Shown piece by piece: positions 1 through 6,969 of a stretch of 52,507 nt of DNA (position 1 is its first letter; each line of letters opens with the position of its first letter). The notes below the pieces were generated by a model. The model saw only the letters and a program-made list of their open reading frames with translations. It was not told the DNA's origin and ran no database searches. The DNA is taken from positions 1 through 52,507 of the forward strand of contig JAILZL010000019.1 of NCBI GenBank assembly GCA_023512475.1, written 5' to 3'. This DNA is from Syntrophobacterales bacterium (GTDB lineage: Bacteria > Desulfobacterota > Desulfobaccia > Desulfobaccales > 0-14-0-80-60-11). The translations under genes and the position numbers were made by a program.

Positions 1-207
1 CGATATTGAAGCACCAGTTGGGCCGTAGGAATCCTTGACCCGATCAGAGGGGATTGCGACTTCGTCCCATGAAGCGCGGTTCCCGCCGTTAGCGAGCGTA
101 GGAATCCTTGACCCGATCAGAGGGGATTGCGACACCCCATGAGCCACCGGACAAACTCCGGATTGAGTTGGGTAGGAATCCTTGACCCGATCAGAGGGGA
201 TGGCGAC
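1..207 (+). CRISPR. Right end of a CRISPR array (three repeats visible)
   Basis: Three 36-base repeats lie at 25-60, 98-133 and 172-207. They begin GTAGGAATCCTTGACC and end GGGGATTGCGAC. They are separated by two unrelated spacers of 37 bases (61-97) and 38 bases (134-171), and positions 1-24 are the end of a third spacer. The first two repeats are identical. The last has one change near its 3' end (GATTGCGAC to GATGGCGAC), as expected for the leader-distal end. The array therefore probably extends to the left, with its leader outside the window, and is read rightward to give a handle like ATTGCGAC. No cas gene is visible, so the type cannot be assigned from this window. Confidence 0.93.
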
Positions 208-310
208 AAAGGTCAGGGTTTCCCAGACCGTTCCGGTGAGGCCGCAGGAGATCCGGGCCCGGCATGCGGCAGGCGGGTTTCCGGGCGGAAGGGGAGCAAA
301 TCAGGAAAGG

Positions 311-671
311 GTTATCGAAAACAAAAGCGGCACGGCCCGGCATATCCCGGTGAGTGACCGCCTGGCCCAGGTGCTGCGGGAACCGCGCCAAAGAATCACC
401 TCAAGTCCCCTGTCTGTTCTGCGATTCCCAGGGCGGCGGGGTGAGGAGGTGCCGTGGTCCTTCGCCTCAGCCTGCCGCGGCGCCGGCCGGGAAAATTCCG
501 GCTTCCACGACCTGCGCACACCTTTGCTCCCCACCCGGGGAGGAACAGGGTGAGCCTGAAGGCGGTGCAGGAATTTTGGGGGCCTGCCGGATTAAAATCA
601 CCCTGCGTTTTAGCCACCTGTCCCGGGCCCACCAGAAAGAGGCCGGGGCGGGGCTGAACAACCTGGGCGCT
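311..671 (+). pseudogene. Decayed tyrosine recombinase (phage-type integrase) remnant
   Basis: Three pieces of a site-specific tyrosine recombinase catalytic domain occur in order in three frames. Frame one (311-517) has the beta-hairpin region NKSGTARHIPVSDRL and the box FHDLR, the HxxR part of the active site. A one-base loss shifts to the next frame at 517, giving HTFAPHPGRNRVSLKAVQEF. A second one-base loss near 575 gives ILGACRIKITLRFSHLSRA. The last piece holds the place of the catalytic tyrosine (normally RYAHLS), but it reads RFSHLS, so the nucleophile is gone. The N-terminal half was not found. The remnant sits between the CRISPR array and the 3' end of tRNA-Pro, a usual place for an integrase that used that tRNA as attachment site. 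Confidence 0.8.
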
Positions 672-699
672 GACCCATCACAGACCCCACATTCCTCCA

Positions 700-735
700 A
701 AAACAAAAGGCTGGCAGCCTCATGCCTGCCAACCT
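700..735 (-). terminator. Rho-independent terminator of tRNA-Pro
   Basis: On the minus strand a 9-bp stem GGTTGGCAG / CTGCCAGCC with a short loop is followed by TTTTGTTTTT. It lies about 20 bases past the tRNA 3' end. Confidence 0.8.
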
Positions 736-756
736 TTCGTAATTCCTGATTAATTC

Positions 757-833
757 TGGTCGGGACGAGAGGATTTGAACCTCCGACCCCCTGAACCCCA
801 TTCAGGTGCGCTTCCAGGCTGCGCCACGTCCCG
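757..833 (-). tRNA. tRNA-Pro (anticodon GGG), CCA encoded
   Basis: On the minus strand the acceptor stem CGGGACG pairs with CGTCCCG, followed by discriminator A and an encoded CCA. The D arm reads GCGCAGCCTGGAAGCGC. The anticodon arm is CCTGA-ATGGGGT-TCAGG, giving anticodon GGG with U33 and G37, and the T arm contains GGTTCAAATCC. The gene has its own promoter and terminator. Its 3' half faces the integrase remnant, so this tRNA is the likely old attachment site of the left-hand element. Confidence 0.96.
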
Positions 834-842
834 ACAGCTGGA

Positions 843-871
843 AATGTACCAACCCCGAACTTAGTTGTCAA
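843..871 (-). promoter_or_regulatory. Sigma-70-type promoter of tRNA-Pro
   Basis: On the minus strand TTGACA (866-871) and TACATT (843-848) are separated by 17 bases, about 9 bases before the mature tRNA 5' end. Confidence 0.75.
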
Positions 872-1114
872 CGCTCGCGGGGAAGAAATCCGGGCGGGCT
901 GCTGCCTTCTCCGGACGAAATTTCGGGGGTCCTGCCCGGCCGCCGTATCCTTTCTCCTCAGGGGCTGCCCCTTCATCTCCCGCGGGCTTACCCGTCCCGG
1001 CCCCCCGCAGGCTAAAATCCGGTTGTGAAGGCAAGAGAAATTTGATATGAGAATAAAGTTTCTCCCCGGCCTTCCGCCGGGGTGGGACAGGACCGCCGCA
1101 CGAAGGAGACCCAG

Positions 1115-3184
1115 ATGTCCGGAAAAACCGCACACATCCGCAATGTCGCGCTGGTGGGCCACAGCGGTTGCGGCAAAACCTCCCTGGCCGAAGCCCTGCT
1201 TTTCACCGCCGGAGCCACCACCCGTCAGGGCAAGGTGGACGACGGCTCCTCCGTCCTGGACTTCGAGCCGGAGGAGATCAAACGCAAGATCACCATCTCC
1301 TCGGCCTTCCACCACTACACCTGGAAGAAGCACACCGTCTTTGTGGCCGACACCCCCGGGGACGACAACTTCCTGGCGGACACCCGGGCGGTCCTGCTTG
1401 TGGCCGACGCCTGCGTGGTGGTCATTGACGCGGTGGACGGGGTCAAGGTGGGCACCGAAAAGGTCTGGGCCGCCGCCGACACCTACCGCCTCCCCCGCCT
1501 CATCTACATCAACAAGCTGGACCGGGAGCGGGCCGACTACGGGCCGGTGCTGGAGGCGGTGAAAAACATCCTGGAGGCCACCCCGGTCCCGGTGCAGCTC
1601 CCCATCGGCCGGGAGGCCGCCTTCAAAGGGGTGGTGGACCTCATCCAGATGAAGGCCTTCACCGGCACGGGCAAGATGGAGGCGGGTCCCATCCCCGAGG
1701 ACCTGGCCGAAGAGGTGGAGAGCCTCCGGGGCGATCTGATGAACTATGCCGCGGAAAGCGACGACGAGCTCATCGAGAAATTTCTGGACGCGGGCGAGCT
1801 CACTCCGGAGGAGGTCCTCCGGGGCCTGAGAATCGGAACCCTCACGGGCAAGATCGTGCCGGTGCTCTTCGGAGCCTCGGTGGCCAACGTGGGGCCGGCC
1901 CTGCTCCTGGACGCCATCAACCATTTCCTGCCCGCGCCCGAAGACCGGGGCGAGGTCAGAGGGAAGACCCCGGCCGGGGAGGAAGTGAGCCTGGCAGCGG
2001 ATCCGGATGGCCCCCTGGCGGCCCAGGTCTTCAAGACGGTGGCCGACCCCTATGCCGGCCGCCTCTCCCTCTTCCGGGTCTATTCCGGCAGGATGGTCTC
2101 CGACTCCACGGTATATAACGTCAACAAAGGCGTGGGAGAGCGCTATGGCCAGCTCTTCCTCCTGGAGGGCAAGGGCCAGAAGCCGGTGCCGGAGCTGGGG
2201 CCCGGCGCCTTCGGAGCGGTGGCCAAGCTCAAGGAGACGGTCACCGGAGACACCCTGGCCAGCGAGGCCAAGCCGGTGCTGCTCCCGGTGCTGGAGCCGC
2301 CCCGGGCCATGATCACCCTGGCGGTGGAGCCCAAGGTCAAGGGCGAGGAGGACAAGGTCTTCACCGCCATCCAGAAGCTCACCGAGGAAGATCCCTCCCT
2401 CAGGCTCACCCGCAACCCGGAGACCAAGGAGATTCTCCTCTCCGGCATGGGCTCAGTGCACATCGAGGCCACCGCCGAGAAGATGAAGCGGAAATTCGGG
2501 GTGGAGGTCAACCTCACCCTGCCCAAGGTGCCTTACCGGGAGACCATCAAGGGCAAGACCAAGGTGCAGGGCAAATACAAGCGCCAGTCCGGTGGCCGGG
2601 GCCAGTACGGCGACACCTGGCTGGAGATCGAGCCCTTGCCCCGGGGCGGCGGCTTTGAGTTCGTGGACGCCATTGTGGGGGGCGTCATCCCCAAGCAATA
2701 CATCCCCTCGGTGGAGAAGGGCATCGTCGAGGCCATGCAGGAAGGGGTGCTGGCCGGCTTCCCGGTGGTGGACGTCAAGGTCACTCTGTATGACGGCTCC
2801 TTCCACGAAGTGGACTCCTCGGACATGGCCTTCAAGATCGCCGGCTCCATGGGGTTCAAGAAGGGCGTGCAGCAGGCCAACCCGGTGCTCCTGGAGCCCA
2901 TCATGAAGATGACCGTCACCGTGCCCGAGGAGAACATGGGGGACATCATCGGCGACCTCAACGGCCGCCGGGGCCGGGTCCTGGGGGTGGAGGCCCAGGG
3001 CAAGAACCAGGTGATCACCGCCCACGTCCCCATGGCCGAGGTGCTCATGTATGCCCCGGATCTCATCAGCAAGACCGGCGGCCGGGGCACCTTTGAGATG
3101 GAGCTCTCCCATTACGAGGAGGTGCCGCCGCACCTGGCGGAGAAGATCATCGCCGAAGCCCGGGCGGCCAGAGAAAAGGAATGA
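1115..3184 (+). CDS. fusA2: Elongation factor G-like GTPase (EF-G2)
   Basis: A 689-residue translational GTPase with the domain order of EF-G. The P-loop is GHSGCGKTS (residues about 15-23), G3 is DTPGDDNF, and G4 is NKLD. Domain IV has the RQSGGRGQYGD segment typical of EF-G. The G1 and G3 boxes differ from canonical EF-G (AHIDAGKTT, DTPGHVDF), which places it in the EF-G2 group. That group has been linked to ribosome function under special conditions and usually accompanies a normal fusA elsewhere. The ATG at 1115 follows GAAGGAG with a short gap; an upstream GTG at 1082 lacks a ribosome site. The gene stands alone and ends in a strong terminator. Confidence 0.92.
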   Translation: MSGKTAHIRNVALVGHSGCGKTSLAEALLFTAGATTRQGKVDDGSSVLDFEPEEIKRKITISSAFHHYTWKKHTVFVADTPGDDNFLADTRAVLLVADACVVVIDAVDGVKVGTEKVWAAADTYRLPRLIYINKLDRERADYGPVLEAVKNILEATPVPVQLPIGREAAFKGVVDLIQMKAFTGTGKMEAGPIPEDLAEEVESLRGDLMNYAAESDDELIEKFLDAGELTPEEVLRGLRIGTLTGKIVPVLFGASVANVGPALLLDAINHFLPAPEDRGEVRGKTPAGEEVSLAADPDGPLAAQVFKTVADPYAGRLSLFRVYSGRMVSDSTVYNVNKGVGERYGQLFLLEGKGQKPVPELGPGAFGAVAKLKETVTGDTLASEAKPVLLPVLEPPRAMITLAVEPKVKGEEDKVFTAIQKLTEEDPSLRLTRNPETKEILLSGMGSVHIEATAEKMKRKFGVEVNLTLPKVPYRETIKGKTKVQGKYKRQSGGRGQYGDTWLEIEPLPRGGGFEFVDAIVGGVIPKQYIPSVEKGIVEAMQEGVLAGFPVVDVKVTLYDGSFHEVDSSDMAFKIAGSMGFKKGVQQANPVLLEPIMKMTVTVPEENMGDIIGDLNGRRGRVLGVEAQGKNQVITAHVPMAEVLMYAPDLISKTGGRGTFEMELSHYEEVPPHLAEKIIAEARAAREKE

Positions 3185-3249
3185 GACGGCAGGGAGGGGG
3201 AAAGGACGTCTGGTCCCTGCCCCTCTCTCAGGCCCTCCCCACCCCATAA

Positions 3250-3279
3250 GGCAGGAGGCTTCGGCCGCCTGCCTTTTTT
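3250..3279 (+). terminator. Rho-independent terminator after fusA2
   Basis: The stem GGCAGGAGGC / GCCGCCTGCC (one mismatch) closes a TTCG tetraloop and is followed by TTTTTT. It lies about 65 bases past the EF-G2 stop. Confidence 0.9.
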
Positions 3280-3337
3280 GTGCCCGTGCCCCCGCAGGCG
3301 GCGGCAGCCCGGGTAGCGGAGGCCTGGCGGTTATGCT

Positions 3338-3829
3338 ATGCTGGTGGCAATGGAAGCCAAAGAGTACCCCAAAGCGGCCGGGGCCCGGGTGGTGGCCGTG
3401 TCAGTGAGTGCCCGCAAGGGGGTGGTCAAGGAAAACGTCCCGGAGATCACCCTGGTGGTGGAGCATGGGGTGGCGGGCGACGCCCACGCCGAAGGCGGCA
3501 GGCGCCAGGTGAGCCTCCTGGCCCTGGAAAGCATTGAGAAAATGCAGGCCGCCGGGGCGCCGGTCAAGCCCGGGGACTTCGCCGAGAACATCACCACCCG
3601 GGGGCTGGATCTGGCCTCCCTGCCCCTCGGGACGCGCCTGAAGATCGGGGCCGAGGCGGAGCTGATCCTCAGCCAGATCGGCAAGGCCTGCCATCACGGC
3701 TGCGCCATCCGGGAGCTGGTGGGGGACTGCATCATGCCCCGGGAGGGGGTCTTCGCCCGGGTCATCCGGGGTGGGGTGGTGCGGCCGGGGGACCCGGTGG
3801 TGGTGGAGGAAATCCCGACCGCGTCCTGA
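3338..3829 (+). CDS. MOSC-domain protein
   Basis: A 163-residue single-domain MOSC protein. Family features are GVAGDAHAEGGRRQVSLL, the segment KPGDFAENITTRGLDL, and the conserved cysteine region GKACHHGCAIRELVGDC near residues 112-128. MOSC domains carry sulfur on a conserved cysteine and act around molybdenum cofactor sulfuration or Moco-dependent reduction. The MogA/MoaB-type gene 850 bases downstream supports a role in molybdenum or tungsten cofactor handling. The start is not certain: ATG 3338 has GGCGG seven bases upstream, and an in-frame ATG 3350 would remove four residues. Confidence 0.88.
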   Translation: MLVAMEAKEYPKAAGARVVAVSVSARKGVVKENVPEITLVVEHGVAGDAHAEGGRRQVSLLALESIEKMQAAGAPVKPGDFAENITTRGLDLASLPLGTRLKIGAEAELILSQIGKACHHGCAIRELVGDCIMPREGVFARVIRGGVVRPGDPVVVEEIPTAS

Positions 3830-3845
3830 CACGGGAGGCAAGCCC

Positions 3846-4322
3846 ATGGGCAGGTTACGGGCGAGGGCAGGTGTCGGGTTCCTGGTGGCGGTGATGCTCA
3901 CGGTGACGGCCGGGCCCGGTCCGGGAGGGGTGCTTTGGGCGCCGCCGGCCCCCGCCTGGGCGGAGCAGGGCGGCCCGGCCCACACGCCGCCCCCAGGCAG
4001 TGCGGAGCGCCGGGACATCCTGGAGGCCCTGCGCCGGCAGCTGCAGGATCTCCACGGCCTGGAGCTGGTCTTTGAGGTGCGGCACCTGAAGGTGAAGGGG
4101 GACTGGGCCTGGCTGGAGGCGGACCCCCGCTCCCCTGACGGCGCCGGGCGCTACGAACCCGTCTATGCCCTGCTGCGCCGCCAGCACGGCCGCTGGCAGG
4201 TGGCGGAGCTCCCCAGCACCGAGGAGGAGAGCCCCTTCTGGCAGCCGGGCTACCTGAAGACGCTCAGGGCCCGGTTCCCGGGGCTGCCCCTGGAGATCTT
4301 CCCGGCCAGGATGCGCCGTTAG
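3846..4322 (+). CDS. Hypothetical exported protein
   Basis: 158 residues. The N-terminus is a signal peptide: a basic start MGRLRAR, a hydrophobic core GVGFLVAVMLTVTAG, then a likely cleavage after AWA near residue 37. The mature part is a small alpha/beta domain with alternating hydrophobic strands (ELVFEVRHLKVKGDWAWLEA), which looks like a nuclear-transport-factor-like or lipoprotein fold, but I do not recognise a family. The start ATG follows GGGAGGC and lies 17 bases after the MOSC gene, so the two are likely cotranscribed. A dispersed repeat starts at the base immediately after its TAG stop. Confidence 0.75.
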   Translation: MGRLRARAGVGFLVAVMLTVTAGPGPGGVLWAPPAPAWAEQGGPAHTPPPGSAERRDILEALRRQLQDLHGLELVFEVRHLKVKGDWAWLEADPRSPDGAGRYEPVYALLRRQHGRWQVAELPSTEEESPFWQPGYLKTLRARFPGLPLEIFPARMRR

Positions 4323-4473
4323 CCGGGGGGTGAAAAAAGTGATTCGGGGGAAGGACCAGGGGTATTCCTGCCCCACCCCACACCCCCGGAAAGGGGAGGG
4401 GGCCTCACCAAACCGGCAATATCGGCCAGCCTCATCCCGCCCGGCTTCGGGAGAAAAGAGTTTTTCCGCGCTG
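4323..4473 (-). repeat. Intergenic inverted-end repeat, copy C (MITE-like)
   Basis: About 151 bp. Read on the minus strand it begins CAGCGCGGAAAAACTC, carries the core GGGATGAGGCTGGCCGAT about 40 bases in, and ends ...GTGAATCACTTTTTTCACCCC-like, the reverse of its start. The same start, core and end are found at 32391-32560 and 43846-43990. The plus-strand end CCGGGGGGTGAAAAAAG begins right after the TAG stop of the preceding gene. No gene lies inside, so it is either a non-autonomous element or a mobile RNA hairpin. Confidence 0.75.
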
Positions 4474-4681
4474 CCAGGGGCGCCTTTCCGGATGTCCCCG
4501 CTGCCGGCGGGGAACCGAATCTCCGGAGCGCAAACGAAGGGGCCGGGGGCGGCGTCACGGGGACGCCCCGTGAGGGGACGGTCGGTATTTGTCGCCCCAG
4601 GGTCACCTCCCCGCTCGGGGCTGCCTCTGGAGCGACGGAGCCGGTTGAGGACTTGTCAGGACGTCAGCGTGGGTGGCACTG
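4474..4681. other. GC-rich gap, no gene seen
   Basis: This is the rest of the 359-base gap before the MogA-type gene. It contains short hairpins (for example GGGGACGCCCC) but no convincing promoter or conserved RNA. A molybdenum-cofactor riboswitch cannot be excluded by eye; I see no clear match. Confidence 0.4.
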
Positions 4682-5176
4682 ATGTTTCAGGTGGGCATTC
4701 TCACCATCAGCGACAAAGGCCACGCCGGGGAGCGGCAGGACACCGCCGGCCCGGAGCTGGGCCGCCTGCTGGATCCGGCCTGCTTCCAGGTGCGCCGCTA
4801 TGAAGTGGTGCCCGATGAATGGGAGGACATCGCCCGGGTGCTGGTCCGCTGGAGTGATGAGGAGGGTCTGGACCTCATCCTCACCTGCGGCGGCACCGGC
4901 CTGCATCCCCGGGACCTGACCCCGGAGGTCACCCTGTCGGTGGCCCACCGCCTGGTGCCGGGCCTGCCGGAGGCCATGCGGGCCTTCGGCCTCACCCAAA
5001 CCCCCCACGCCATGCTCTCCCGGGGGGTGGCGGTGATCCGGGGGGCCACCCTCATCGTCAACCTGCCCGGCAGCCCCAAAGGCGCCACCGAGGGCCTGAA
5101 GGCCATCCTGCCGGCCCTGCCCCACGCCCTGGAGAAGCTCAAGGGCAGCCCGGCGGAGTGCGCCCGCCCGGTGTAA
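4682..5176 (+). CDS. moaB: Molybdopterin adenylyltransferase / MoaB-MogA family
   Basis: 164 residues, the usual size for the single-domain MoaB/MogA family that activates molybdopterin by adenylation before metal insertion. Recognisable blocks are GILTISDKGHAGERQDTAGP at the N-terminus, the nucleotide and pterin loop LTCGGTGLHPRDLTPE (around 65-80) and LPGSPKGATEG near the C-terminus. ATG 4682 puts FQVGILTISDKG right at the start, as in homologues; a GTG three codons upstream is possible. With the MOSC gene upstream it forms a small Moco module. Assignment to Mog rather than MoaB is not certain. Confidence 0.9.
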   Translation: MFQVGILTISDKGHAGERQDTAGPELGRLLDPACFQVRRYEVVPDEWEDIARVLVRWSDEEGLDLILTCGGTGLHPRDLTPEVTLSVAHRLVPGLPEAMRAFGLTQTPHAMLSRGVAVIRGATLIVNLPGSPKGATEGLKAILPALPHALEKLKGSPAECARPV

Positions 5177-5299
5177 GAAGATCCGGGGCTCCGGGGTCGG
5201 GAAACGGCCGGCCGCCGGGTGGAGACATTTCTCCGGGGGAAGGGGGCCTGAGGGTCGTGGGCCCCTGCCCCCTCTCTCCCGCCTTCTTGCTCCCCTGCC

Positions 5300-5683
5300 C
5301 TACTCCCCCCGGGCCGCGGTGTCCAGAACCGTGGGCTTTTCCTCCGGCTCCGGCGGCAGGCCCCGGGACTCCCGGATCTTGGCCCGCAAGGCGGCGATGG
5401 CCTGCCGTTGCCGGTCCTGGGCGGCTTTCAGATCCCGGCTGCGCAGCACCGCGTCCCGGACCGGCTCCGTGAGCATGGGGTTGATCTCCCCGGCCTCCAG
5501 GGCCAGATGGACCTCCTTGCCCAGCCGGCGCCAGGCCCGGTTCAGACGCCGCTGTTGCCACAGGACGCCCAGCCAGCGCACCAGGATCAGCCCCCGGCGG
5601 CCGCTATTGAGGAGAAAACGCCAGAGGCGGGCACCGACTCCGGCGCTGATTTCCTTTGCCTTGGCGGAGAATTCGGCGCTCAT
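5300..5683 (-). CDS. Hypothetical small protein, last gene of the hisH-rpoH operon
   Basis: 127 residues. A hydrophobic or amphipathic stretch at about 15-45 (VGARLWRFLLNSGRRGLILVRWLGVLW) may lie on or in the membrane. It is followed by a long charged helix (QRRLNRAWRRLGKEVHLALEAGE) and a helix rich in Arg and Gln that could form a coiled coil. The ATG overlaps the stop of the Mut7-C gene by four bases (ATGA) and has AAGGAG five bases upstream. I do not recognise a family. Confidence 0.7.
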   Translation of the reverse strand: MSAEFSAKAKEISAGVGARLWRFLLNSGRRGLILVRWLGVLWQQRRLNRAWRRLGKEVHLALEAGEINPMLTEPVRDAVLRSRDLKAAQDRQRQAIAALRAKIRESRGLPPEPEEKPTVLDTAARGE

Positions 5684-6171
5684 ACGGAACTCCTTGTCGA
5701 CGGGGATGGCCCCCGGGGCCGCCCCTCCTCCCCGAGAACCCCGGCCAGGCTGCGGCTGATGCCCGCCACGTGGCTGCCCGGCCAATAGACCCTCCCGCAG
5801 GCGGGACAGTGATAAAACTCCGTCTGGGTGACCCAGATGTGCTCCGGCACCCGCTCGGCGGCCTGGGCCCGGGGGAGCTCCCGCAGCCGGATGTTGCAGC
5901 GCACGCAGCGGCTCAAGGGCCTCAACTGGGCCCGGGTGAGCTGCAGGCGGCGGACGACCTCGTCCAGCTGCGCCTCCGGTTCCCGGGCTGCCAGGATCAG
6001 AAGGTCTTCCCGGGCGGCTTTCTCCAGGCGGCGGTTGGTGGTGAGGAGCACCAACCCCGCCTGCGGCGCCGGGAGCGCCTCGGGGCGGAGCACCGTCAGC
6101 CGGGCGTCCAGCCCCAGAAACCTGAGGCGCCGGGCCAATCCTCCCAGGGGGGCATCCACCAGAAACTTCAT
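5680..6171 (-). CDS. Mut7-C RNase-domain protein
   Basis: 163 residues. The N-terminus FLVDAPLGGLARRLRFLGLD and the C-terminal zinc ribbon CVRCN ... HCPACGRVYWPGSH (two CxxC pairs) are the signature of the Mut7-C family, a PIN-like RNase fold fused to a zinc ribbon. It is small and probably cytosolic; substrates of bacterial members are unknown. ATG 6171 has GGGGGAAG upstream and gives the usual MKFLVD start. It is read from the same strand as the upstream lipoprotein gene with a 27-base gap and is translationally coupled to the next gene. Confidence 0.88.
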   Translation of the reverse strand: MKFLVDAPLGGLARRLRFLGLDARLTVLRPEALPAPQAGLVLLTTNRRLEKAAREDLLILAAREPEAQLDEVVRRLQLTRAQLRPLSRCVRCNIRLRELPRAQAAERVPEHIWVTQTEFYHCPACGRVYWPGSHVAGISRSLAGVLGEEGRPRGPSPSTRSSV

Positions 6172-6198
6172 GCTTCCCCCACGCACCCCGGCCGGGAG

Positions 6199-6969
6199 TC
6201 AGGGCTTCAGGAGCTCCTCCCGGACTCCCGGGGGCGAGCTCAGGCGGAATTCCGCCGGCGCCAGAGGCGGATTGACGGTCAGGTCGCCGAAGGTCACCCG
6301 CAACTCCGAGGCGGGGGTGGGCGTCTTGACCGTGACCTGCCGGGGCCAGTCTCCCGGACCGGAAAAATCCGCAAATTCCGCCTCAAATCCGGGCTCGCCC
6401 CTCTCCCCCCGCCACTCCAGCCTGCGGGGCCGGCCCTGGGCCAGCCACAGGCGTTCCCGGGGCTGGCCGTCGGCGCCGTTCCAGACCAACAGCCAGCTGC
6501 CGGGGTCAGCCTGCTCCTGCCACTGGTGGGGCTCCCCCTCATTGAAAGGCACCCCGCCGGTCAGCAGACGCACACATTGGGCCAAGGTCACCCCCGGCGG
6601 GATGAAGGCCGCCAGGGTCCGGGGAGTGGCCGGCCCCTTAAGCAGCCGCCCCTCCCGGGGAAAGAGCACCGCCACCTCCTCCCCGTCGCTCACGAAGGTC
6701 ATGAGGCGGCGACCGAAAAAATCCGTCACCTCCACCCTGAGGGAGGAGGGCAACCCGGCGGCGAGCCGGGCGTTCCCGGAGTAGCTGCGGCCGGGCGCCA
6801 GGAGGGTGAGGCGCACCCGGGCCTGAAACCCCTGGATGCCGCCCTGACGGGCCCGCCAGGCGGCCAAGGCTTCCTGGGGCGTCACCGCCGTGGGCGGCGG
6901 GGGCGGCGGCAAGGTGCGGCAGCCCGCCAGGAGGGCCAGCAGCAGGACCAGGGGGGGCAGGCGTCTCAT
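6199..6969 (-). CDS. Outer-membrane lipoprotein, LolB/DUF4292-like
   Basis: 256 residues. The signal peptide MRRLPPLVLLLALLAGC ends in a clear lipobox (LLAGC), so it is a lipid-anchored protein. The mature part starts with a Pro-rich tether and then shows the repeated beta-strand pattern of LolB-like proteins (FQARVRLTLLAPGRSYSGNARLA, LRVEVTDFFGRRLMTF). Such proteins bind lipids or lipoproteins at the outer membrane. The start overlaps the stop of the TPR lipoprotein by four bases, so the two are made together; a TPR lipoprotein and a LolB-like partner may act at the same site. Assignment to true LolB is not secure. Confidence 0.72.
   Translation of the reverse strand: MRRLPPLVLLLALLAGCRTLPPPPPPTAVTPQEALAAWRARQGGIQGFQARVRLTLLAPGRSYSGNARLAAGLPSSLRVEVTDFFGRRLMTFVSDGEEVAVLFPREGRLLKGPATPRTLAAFIPPGVTLAQCVRLLTGGVPFNEGEPHQWQEQADPGSWLLVWNGADGQPRERLWLAQGRPRRLEWRGERGEPGFEAEFADFSGPGDWPRQVTVKTPTPASELRVTFGDLTVNPPLAPAEFRLSSPPGVREELLKP

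Noticed and set aside
467-1924. 485-codon minus-strand frame across the integrase remnant, tRNA and EF-G2
   Set aside because: It crosses a tRNA gene and lies antisense to EF-G2; no family motif.
4474-4681. Molybdenum-cofactor riboswitch before the MogA-type gene
   Set aside because: The position is suggestive, but I could not match the conserved core by eye; a covariance-model search would decide.
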